Below the pieces are notes generated by a model, which saw only the letters and a list, made by a program, of their open reading frames with translations, had not been told where the DNA came from and made no database searches. The translations under genes were made by a program, and so were the position numbers. A DNA stretch of 32,836 nt. Origin: Candidatus Heimdallarchaeota archaeon (GTDB lineage: Archaea > Asgardarchaeota > Heimdallarchaeia > Heimdallarchaeales > Kariarchaeaceae). Location of the stretch: positions 1-32,836 of the forward strand of contig WAKA01000020.1 in assembly GCA_015523565.1 (NCBI GenBank), in the 5' to 3' direction. Shown here one piece after another: positions 26,284-32,836 of the stretch (its first letter is position 1; each line of letters begins with the position of its first letter).

Positions 26284-27360
26284 ATGTTAAGAGAAGAACT
26301 GGAGATAAACAGGTTCATACCCCATAAGGAAAGCCAAAAGAGACTGGAAAGCTATATTGATTTTTATGTCAAGTATAGGAAGAAATACTTTCCACTGAAC
26401 ATAATAGAGCCACGAGATCGATTAAGGCAATCATTAAGATTACCGCCGTCAAAGCAATGGAAAAACATCAGATATGTTGTGGAAGACGGTGACAAGATTA
26501 TAGCAACAGGATTTGTGGGATATTCCATAGGAGAAATCAACACAAATCCCGATTTTGCGGAAATCCACATTACAGTTGATCCCGAATATACTGGAAGAGG
26601 AATTGCAAAGGGATTATTGGGTGTTTTGGTTGATAAGGCAAAAGAATTGGGAAAGACAAAATACCATACATACATCAATACCCAAGACAGTTCAGGGATA
26701 GGGAGAATGTGGCTTGAGAAAGTCAAGGCAAAGAAAACGATTGAGGAATGCGACAACAGATTGATGAGGGAAAACATCAATTGGGAATATATTAGGGAGT
26801 CTATAGACAAGCTTGAGGAAAAGCTCTCAATGTATCAATTCATAAGAATGGGAAAGGACGAATATCTGGACAGGGTTGAAAAGGACGACAATTTTGCAAG
26901 GGAATTGGCAGATTATTTGACAGAGGTACAAAACCTGATACCAAGAGGCGAATCAAGTTGGAATGATACTGTAGTCACAATCAATGATTTACGAAGTGAC
27001 ATTGAAAAAAGCAGAAAGGTAAATTGGGATGCGGTGAAAATTTATGTTTTTGACAACAAAAAAATCATAGCCCATACGGAAACATACCATTGGAAGGAAG
27101 AGAAGGTTCCATTTGCAGAGACAGGAATGACTGCGGTAAGGAAGGAATATCAGAGAAAAGGCATAGCAACGTTTCTTAAGGCAAAGATTACAAGTCATTT
27201 GTTTTCCACCTATCCTGAAATGAAATTTATCGAGACGGAAAATGCGGAGACAAACAATGCAATGCTAAAGATCAATTGGAAACTGGGATACAGGGAAATA
27301 GCCAGATGGATTGAATATGAGGGAAAGGTAGAGGATCTGTACAGGTATTTGCAATCATGA
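26284..27360 (+). CDS. Tandem-domain GNAT N-acetyltransferase
   Basis: Two acetyl-CoA binding motifs: 'AEIHITVDPEYTGRGIAKGLLGVLVDKA' and 'AETGMTAVRKEYQRKGIATFLKAKIT', the latter with '...ETENAETNNAMLKINWKLGY'. Confidence 0.85.
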   Translation: MLREELEINRFIPHKESQKRLESYIDFYVKYRKKYFPLNIIEPRDRLRQSLRLPPSKQWKNIRYVVEDGDKIIATGFVGYSIGEINTNPDFAEIHITVDPEYTGRGIAKGLLGVLVDKAKELGKTKYHTYINTQDSSGIGRMWLEKVKAKKTIEECDNRLMRENINWEYIRESIDKLEEKLSMYQFIRMGKDEYLDRVEKDDNFARELADYLTEVQNLIPRGESSWNDTVVTINDLRSDIEKSRKVNWDAVKIYVFDNKKIIAHTETYHWKEEKVPFAETGMTAVRKEYQRKGIATFLKAKITSHLFSTYPEMKFIETENAETNNAMLKINWKLGYREIARWIEYEGKVEDLYRYLQS

Positions 27361-27384
27361 GGATTATGACATTTTGCATTTCAA

Positions 27385-27401
27385 GACACTGATAGAGTGT
27401 C
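27385..27401. terminator. Small perfect hairpin GACACT-GATAG-AGTGTC between convergent genes; possible bidirectional terminator
   Basis: 6-bp stem, 5-nt loop, between the ends of 26284-27360 (+) and 27420-28064 (-). No clear U-tract. Confidence 0.3.
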
Positions 27402-27419
27402 GTGACATATCCAGAAAAT

Positions 27420-28064
27420 TTACAACCTTATTTCTTTGGCTTCAGGAAACAGCAGGGAATCGTCTTTCAGGGCAGTATTTGTATTCAAGGGGCGGCGAAA
27501 GATTGAATTCAACCGCGTCGCCCATAATACAACAGCCCAAAACAAGATATTGATCCAAGAGAAGACAGGAAGGGTTGTATCCAATGCAGACTCCTCCGAA
27601 AATAAAAGCAGAACCCATAGAAGACTTATTGACAGCACCAATGAAAGCAAAAGAGCCAAGACTTGTATTTTCCTGCTAAAATAAAATAGGAAACTGGCAG
27701 AAAATGTAACCAATAGGGGGTAAAAGGATGCCAATAAGAATAACACAGGGGAGTCACTGAAAGTAACATGCGTATTGGAAAATAATATGTTGTACATGAC
27801 AAGAAAAGGAGACATCCAACTAATTAAATGAATTAACCATAGTATCTGTCTTGAAGAAGGGGTGGTTTTCCGGAGTTTCAGATAGGAGATGATGGTGAAA
27901 GAAATGCCACCTGCCGGAGTGAAAATGCCAAAAAGAAACAAAAATAGATTAAAGCCAGAGGATAAGCTAAGAACACTAAAAAAAATGGAAAAGACGGAAA
28001 AAGCCTGGATAATACCAATAATACCCTCAGGAACCAATTCATATGATGGTGATGACATAAACAC
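27420..28064 (-). CDS. Polytopic membrane protein of unknown function
   Basis: 214 aa, about 6-7 TM; no recognised motif. Confidence 0.6.
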   Translation of the reverse strand: MFMSSPSYELVPEGIIGIIQAFSVFSIFFSVLSLSSGFNLFLFLFGIFTPAGGISFTIISYLKLRKTTPSSRQILWLIHLISWMSPFLVMYNILFSNTHVTFSDSPVLFLLASFYPLLVTFSASFLFYFSRKIQVLALLLSLVLSISLLWVLLLFSEESALDTTLPVFSWINILFWAVVLWATRLNSIFRRPLNTNTALKDDSLLFPEAKEIRL

Positions 28065-28087
28065 ATAATGGGTTGGGGTAAATAAAA

Positions 28088-28831
28088 CTATTTCACATCG
28101 CCCGTGAACAAAAAGAAAACTTGACCGCCAGGAGCCTTAAGTGCGGCATCGATTGCCTTTTTCCCGTTTAATTCATAAGTGGTTTCCTCTTCGAAGGAAA
28201 AGCCTTGTGTCTTGAGTTTGCGGATCACTTTTGCCATATCGGGATGAAAATAGGTCAAGGCTGTTTTGACGCCCATTTCATGAGCATGGAGCCCCAAAAT
28301 AAGCAGTCCGTCTGACAGGATGGCAAATTCCCATTTGTCATCCCTTAACAGGACATCAAAGCCCAATTTTTTCCAATAGCCAATAGAGTCATCAAGATCA
28401 CCCACATGGATTGAATATTCTCCAAAATACCCATAAGGGACTGCCGTTTCTCCAAAAGGATCGGAAGATGCAATGCCATTCCCCTGCACAATATTAACAG
28501 GAATACCGTCCTTCGTTATGAAAAAGGCAGAGACGTTATTTCTTTTGTCCTCTTGGATCGTGACATGGATACCTGCCGCCTCCAATTTTTCAACAACATC
28601 CACAATATCGGGAGTAAAATAGATTATCCCAGAATAATCAAATTCTTCAGACTCATTCAACAGTATTTGAGCACGACCATCAGAATAGATTGCATATTTT
28701 TCATCTATGGATGTCGTTCCCTCTTTCACTTTCACAAATCCCAACCTTTCCATAAAGTTTTTCGTTTCGGAGAATACAGTACTCCCTATTACAAATTGTG
28801 CAGAGACACCTAATTTCATTTTTTCCACCAA
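28088..28831 (-). CDS. Two-domain VOC (glyoxalase/bleomycin-resistance/extradiol-fold) protein
   Basis: Two VOC-like repeats: 'FVIGSTVFSETKNFMERLGFVKVKEG...' and 'YSIHVGDLDDSIGYWKKLGFDVLLRDDKWEFAILSDG...'. Start may be the internal MKLGVSAQ. Confidence 0.8.
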   Translation of the reverse strand: MVEKMKLGVSAQFVIGSTVFSETKNFMERLGFVKVKEGTTSIDEKYAIYSDGRAQILLNESEEFDYSGIIYFTPDIVDVVEKLEAAGIHVTIQEDKRNNVSAFFITKDGIPVNIVQGNGIASSDPFGETAVPYGYFGEYSIHVGDLDDSIGYWKKLGFDVLLRDDKWEFAILSDGLLILGLHAHEMGVKTALTYFHPDMAKVIRKLKTQGFSFEEETTYELNGKKAIDAALKAPGGQVFFLFTGDVK

Positions 28832-28896
28832 GATTGGTTAATTTCAATAAAGTTTGAGAGTTAAAAACATATTGCCCCCCGTCAAGTGCTGAGCCT

Positions 28897-29469
28897 TTAA
28901 ATTGAGGAATTTTCTTCAGGAAATAGATCAACAAGTACCTCTGTTTTTAGTTCCAATCCCTTGAAAAATTTGGCAAACACAATCCAAGAAATGCCACTGC
29001 CGAACAATAAAGAAAGGAGAATTTCATTGAAGAGGTCAGGGGAAGGAAGCAGAAAGAATATCTTTTGCACCATGAAGTCCAAGGGCATGAAGAAAGAATT
29101 TAGGATAAGCAAGGGGTGATTTTTATTTAGAATTGCAAAACCAGTAACAAAGCAGATCAAACTAAGGGATACTACAACCTGAAAGGGAATGGATCCAATT
29201 GAAATGATGCCCAATGAAAAAATGATTAAAAGCAATCCAACTTTTGATTTTGCCCTTAACTTGGAGAATTTCGATAAGAAAAAGAAAAACAAGGAAAGCA
29301 GGAGAATATAGCGTTTAAATTGAACCCAAATCAAAATTATGATGAAAACCACAAAACCAAGGGTTCCACCATTCTGAAGAGAAAGGAATACCATAATCCC
29401 AAAAAATAGGGACACAATGCCTACGACCCATGCGAAAATTTCAGCGGAGTCATTCCAAGACAATGACAT
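28897..29469 (-). CDS. Polytopic membrane protein of unknown function
   Basis: 190 aa, strongly hydrophobic; no recognised motif. Confidence 0.6.
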   Translation of the reverse strand: MSLSWNDSAEIFAWVVGIVSLFFGIMVFLSLQNGGTLGFVVFIIILIWVQFKRYILLLSLFFFFLSKFSKLRAKSKVGLLLIIFSLGIISIGSIPFQVVVSLSLICFVTGFAILNKNHPLLILNSFFMPLDFMVQKIFFLLPSPDLFNEILLSLLFGSGISWIVFAKFFKGLELKTEVLVDLFPEENSSI

Positions 29470-29564
29470 ATAATCAGCTTATGAACGGAAGTTTTAGGTT
29501 TTTCTAAACGGGAACAAGAAATTTGAACTAACAATTGAAGTCAAGGGCAATTGAGAAGGAAAAC

Positions 29565-31151
29565 CTAGTTAATGGATTGAATGATGGTTTTCACAAGATT
29601 CAGATAATCATAGACTTCGGAGTTCCTGAGCTGCTCGCCCAAGTCAGTATTATCAAAAGTTTTCAGGAAAAGCTCATATGCCTTTGCCTTTTGAACCACA
29701 TGGGTCTTTTCCTCTTCAACCATCTCAGTAAGCTTTTCCACATTCCATTCCTTGGCAAGTTTTTCTGCATGTTCAATTTCCTTCATGGCCGCAGAGACGT
29801 CATTTAAAATGATTAGGAAACGAGCTTTGAGCAGGGAAATTTGAAGGCGGAGGATTCTAGAGGGATATGATTCCGTAAGTTTCACCAAGAATTGAAATGT
29901 CTGATTTATCTCATCCAGCACAGCCTCATTGAAATAAAATGAGAGTTCAATGAAAAGGGTTTGGAGATACAAGTAATTTGCATAGACTTTCAACCTGAAT
30001 TGCAGGTCATCATCAGTCTTGACTTTCCGAAGAATCCTCTGTGCCTTGACGAGACTTTCTGCACGGGGAATGGAAAGGTAATGGAAAACCTTTCCAAGGG
30101 ATATGAATTGACTGACATAACGTGAAGAAGCAGTTTCATGGATGACGGTAAGTGCATCCAGATATTTTTTTATGATTTCGGGTCGTTTTGCAGAAAATGC
30201 AACCTCTATGAAATTGAAGTAGACTTTGGCCAATTCAATGGGATTTGAAACGTCATTGGCAAAGTCCAAAGCCTTTTCAAGAGCTTTGAAGGCTTGGTCA
30301 TGATTTCCAAGAACGCTTTGGGCAATGCCCACATTGCGGTACAGAAAAGTTTTCACAAGGTTTTTTCCTTGAATGTTCTCCACCGTCTTGACAGCCATGC
30401 CAAAATGTTTCAGAAGATCATTAAAATTGCCTAAGTCACGATTGATGCGACCAAGTCTGACGTAGACGTTAACCAGATACGTGCTCTCCCTGATGGGGGA
30501 AAGCAAATCTTTTGCTTTTTCAAGTGCATTCAAGGCGTTGGGGTATTTCCCCCTGACATACTCCCATTCCGCATCAGTGGCATAGAATATCCCCTCATAA
30601 AGGAAATTAATTGAATGCTGTTCAATCAATGAAATGAAAATTTGGCGATAAGAGGGATAGCTTTCAAAATCGCTTTCCAATGCCAGTTCCATAAGGGAAA
30701 GGACAATATCCAAGTAATTGAAATTCCATTGGTTGTGCTTAGCCCATCCCAACGTCCGTTCATAATATTCCTTTGCCTTTGAAAAGTTCCCAATGGAATG
30801 ATAGCAGAATGCAATGGTTATTATGAGATGGGAATACCAGAATTGCAGGTACTTGTCATTGTCATCCAAATTGGTTTGTGACAGGAGTTTTTTTGCCTTA
30901 TGGGCAATGGTTTCAAATCCATCGGTACCCCTATAGATACGCCGCAATTCCGCACATTCCAAGGCGAATCGTGAATTTTGGGAAAGATCAGGAGAGATTT
31001 CAATAGGTGTATCAAACCTTTCGAAAATCTCGTCGACCAAAAACAGGTATGCGTCTTTTTCAGGAATTGAAGATTCTTTCATGAGTGAATGTGCCTCGTT
31101 GAAACGACCCTCCCACATCAGTTGGAAAAAGACAGGTCGTACATCGGACAT
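29565..31151 (-). CDS. TPR-repeat protein
   Basis: 528 aa helical repeat protein; e.g. 'AFCYHSIGNFSKAKEYYERTLGWA', 'VYVRLGRINRDLGNFNDLLKHFGMAV', 'RNVGIAQSVLGNHDQAFKALEKALDFA'. Confidence 0.8.
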   Translation of the reverse strand: MSDVRPVFFQLMWEGRFNEAHSLMKESSIPEKDAYLFLVDEIFERFDTPIEISPDLSQNSRFALECAELRRIYRGTDGFETIAHKAKKLLSQTNLDDNDKYLQFWYSHLIITIAFCYHSIGNFSKAKEYYERTLGWAKHNQWNFNYLDIVLSLMELALESDFESYPSYRQIFISLIEQHSINFLYEGIFYATDAEWEYVRGKYPNALNALEKAKDLLSPIRESTYLVNVYVRLGRINRDLGNFNDLLKHFGMAVKTVENIQGKNLVKTFLYRNVGIAQSVLGNHDQAFKALEKALDFANDVSNPIELAKVYFNFIEVAFSAKRPEIIKKYLDALTVIHETASSRYVSQFISLGKVFHYLSIPRAESLVKAQRILRKVKTDDDLQFRLKVYANYLYLQTLFIELSFYFNEAVLDEINQTFQFLVKLTESYPSRILRLQISLLKARFLIILNDVSAAMKEIEHAEKLAKEWNVEKLTEMVEEEKTHVVQKAKAYELFLKTFDNTDLGEQLRNSEVYDYLNLVKTIIQSIN

Positions 31152-31230
31152 ATGTTCATGATTGTTATGACTTTCCCATTTAACAACTTATCTATCGAAA
31201 GTTTACCTAGACAATCATCGGAAAGCATAT

Positions 31231-31602
31231 TTGAAATATTTGAATCGGCACTGCGTTAGACTTTTCAAACGAATGCATCTAAAAAAATTGATGACTGTTT
31301 CTTTTTTCCAATGCTCTTGGACAGACAAAGGGATTGTCCTCACCCAAAGCAATGCTGGTAAGGAGACCATTGAGATACCATGGAAGGACATCACAAAAAT
31401 ATGCTTTGAAGCGACAGATATCTATTCTACAGATAATATGCACATATATTTCAACAACTCCAAGGAAAAGGTGGTCATTCCATTAGATTCCGAAGGAGGC
31501 CATGCACTCTGGGACGAAATAGTCATCCGTAAATTGTTTGATGAGATTAAGGCAAATGAGTTGAGGTTTGCAGAGGACAGAACAATTTGCCACCCAGAAT
31601 AA
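31231..31602 (+). CDS. Small hypothetical protein, possibly PH/GRAM-like beta fold
   Basis: Reading frame with beta-rich pattern 'GIVLTQSNAGKETIEIPWKDITKICFE...MHIYFNNSKEKVVIPLD'. Start uncertain (possibly 31291). Confidence 0.4.
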   Translation: MKYLNRHCVRLFKRMHLKKLMTVSFFQCSWTDKGIVLTQSNAGKETIEIPWKDITKICFEATDIYSTDNMHIYFNNSKEKVVIPLDSEGGHALWDEIVIRKLFDEIKANELRFAEDRTICHPE

Positions 31603-31790
31603 CAATGATGATCACAAGAATATATTTCATTACAAACAAATAACCATTCAGAAGGTTAGATTAAAATGAATATCTGCCGAAAAAACATTATTATTGGCAA
31701 TTTCCTTAAGTCAAACCAAATAGGTTTGAACTTTGAGACGTTTTTGAACCAAAACTATAATATTCAATAAAACCAAAAAGAATTAGAATC

Positions 31791-32219
31791 ATGAATATTG
31801 CGGACTTAGTAAAAGTAATGGTGGCCGCAGATGGAAAAATCATTGGAAAGACGAAAATCATGAAGATTCTTTTCCTATTGGTAGATCGATATTTTCCAGA
31901 ACTAAAGGAAAGGGTGGATTTTTTCCCATACCAATTTGGACCATACAGTACAGAGATTGCCAAAACAATAAATGCAATGATAAAAAACGGGGTTCTAATT
32001 CCTGAGAAAAAAGGAAATATTTGGGAAATCCGACTATCCGACCAAGCCCTAGAAGAAGGAAAAAAACTCCTTGACCAATTGGAATTCAAAGAAGACATTG
32101 TCAACCTTGTAAAGGAAAGCAATAACGAAAGCTTAAGAACCCTATTAGCAAAAATTTATACATACTATCCAGAATACGCATACAATTCAAGAATATTAGC
32201 TCACGTAGTCGAGGAGTGA
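31791..32219 (+). CDS. YwgA/SocA(Panacea)-like winged-helix-containing protein
   Basis: 'GKTKIMKILFLLVDRYFPELKERVDFFPYQFGPYSTEIAKTINAMIKNGVLI'. The 'FxPYxFGPYS' segment resembles YwgA/SocA-type domains. TATA-like element upstream. Confidence 0.5.
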   Translation: MNIADLVKVMVAADGKIIGKTKIMKILFLLVDRYFPELKERVDFFPYQFGPYSTEIAKTINAMIKNGVLIPEKKGNIWEIRLSDQALEEGKKLLDQLEFKEDIVNLVKESNNESLRTLLAKIYTYYPEYAYNSRILAHVVEE

Positions 32220-32737
32220 AATATTTGGAAACAGATATTCTTACATTGATTGCCTTGGTGACAGGATGGCTCACAGCCGTTGTCTCCAACATTCTTGAAT
32301 CAGTAGACAAAAAATATCGGGAGGTAGACAAAACACTCAAGTCTGAAATAGCTGAAAAAAAGCAGAAAGTTGCAGAGGAACTAACGGTTTTTTTCAAGTC
32401 ATTCTATACTACATTAAAGGAAAATGAGGGGCAACAGGGTTTTTTTGAAGAAATCATCCAGAATTACTCCGCGGAATTCAGGGAAATGAATGATCTTCTC
32501 AAGAAATGGTATAGGATAGATCAATTGAGAAAAAATTATACTGCCATCAAAAACAAGCTTACTGTTCTTATTTGGATACTCATAGCAATTGCATTATTGT
32601 TAGCCATGATCTATTATTACATCCCAAATCCAGGACTTCTGTTTTTGGAAATGTTTCTCGTGGGAATCATATTCTTAATACCCCCAATTTACAGGTTATG
32701 GTTGGAACGTACAGAACAATGGGTCATAAACCTGTAA
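32216..32737 (+). CDS. Membrane coiled-coil protein (N-terminal hydrophobic segment, charged helix, two C-terminal TMs)
   Basis: 173 aa, GTG start overlapping the upstream stop by 4 bp (GTGA), suggesting a coupled operon. Confidence 0.6.
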   Translation: MKYLETDILTLIALVTGWLTAVVSNILESVDKKYREVDKTLKSEIAEKKQKVAEELTVFFKSFYTTLKENEGQQGFFEEIIQNYSAEFREMNDLLKKWYRIDQLRKNYTAIKNKLTVLIWILIAIALLLAMIYYYIPNPGLLFLEMFLVGIIFLIPPIYRLWLERTEQWVINL

Positions 32738-32766
32738 ACCACATTAGATGTTAATTGTCATGCTTA

Positions 32767-32836
32767 TCATAAAATCCAGACTTTTATTTCTGTTTGCCGA
32801 TATACGATATACAAATCTCCACCACTTTTAAGGAAA
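32767..32836 (-). CDS. Possible C-terminal end of a CDS entering from the right edge (..FLKSGGDLYIVYRQTEIKVWIL*)
   Basis: Open minus-strand frame from the window edge to TGA at 32767-32769. Only about 22 codons. Confidence 0.25.
   Translation of the reverse strand, partial: FLKSGGDLYIVYRQTEIKVWIL

Overview
The window looks archaeal: TATA-box/leaderless-style starts, an HxlR regulator and short coupled operons. An Asgard-type host is only a guess. About 30 genes can be supported. The main feature is an apparent anaerobic aromatic-ring degradation cluster at 2065-10628 (+). It encodes a Had-like 6-hydroxycyclohex-1-ene-1-carbonyl-CoA dehydrogenase, a four-gene class I (ATP-dependent) benzoyl-CoA reductase, an Oah/BamA-like ring hydrolase with an added C-terminal zinc ribbon, a fused GctA-GctB/IpdA-IpdB-like protein, and an SDR. 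The fused protein appears to lack the CoA-transferase catalytic Glu and to keep the IpdA-type Glu, so it may be a second ring-opening hydrolase rather than a CoA-transferase. A minus-strand block follows: CcmF, a frameshifted alpha/alpha-barrel-like gene coupled to it, cyanophycin synthetase, heme O synthase, a divergent heme-copper-oxidase-like 12-TM protein with three visible internal repeats, and another membrane protein whose promoter carries a perfect 16-bp palindrome. An HxlR regulator lies upstream. A cyanophycinase, subtilase, thioredoxin-like protein, hotdog thioesterase, MFS transporter, tandem GNAT, tandem VOC protein, TPR protein and a YwgA/SocA-like plus TM coiled-coil pair complete the window. 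No tRNA, rRNA, CRISPR array or transposase was recognised. All homology statements come from reading motifs and recalled family sequences; no searches were run.
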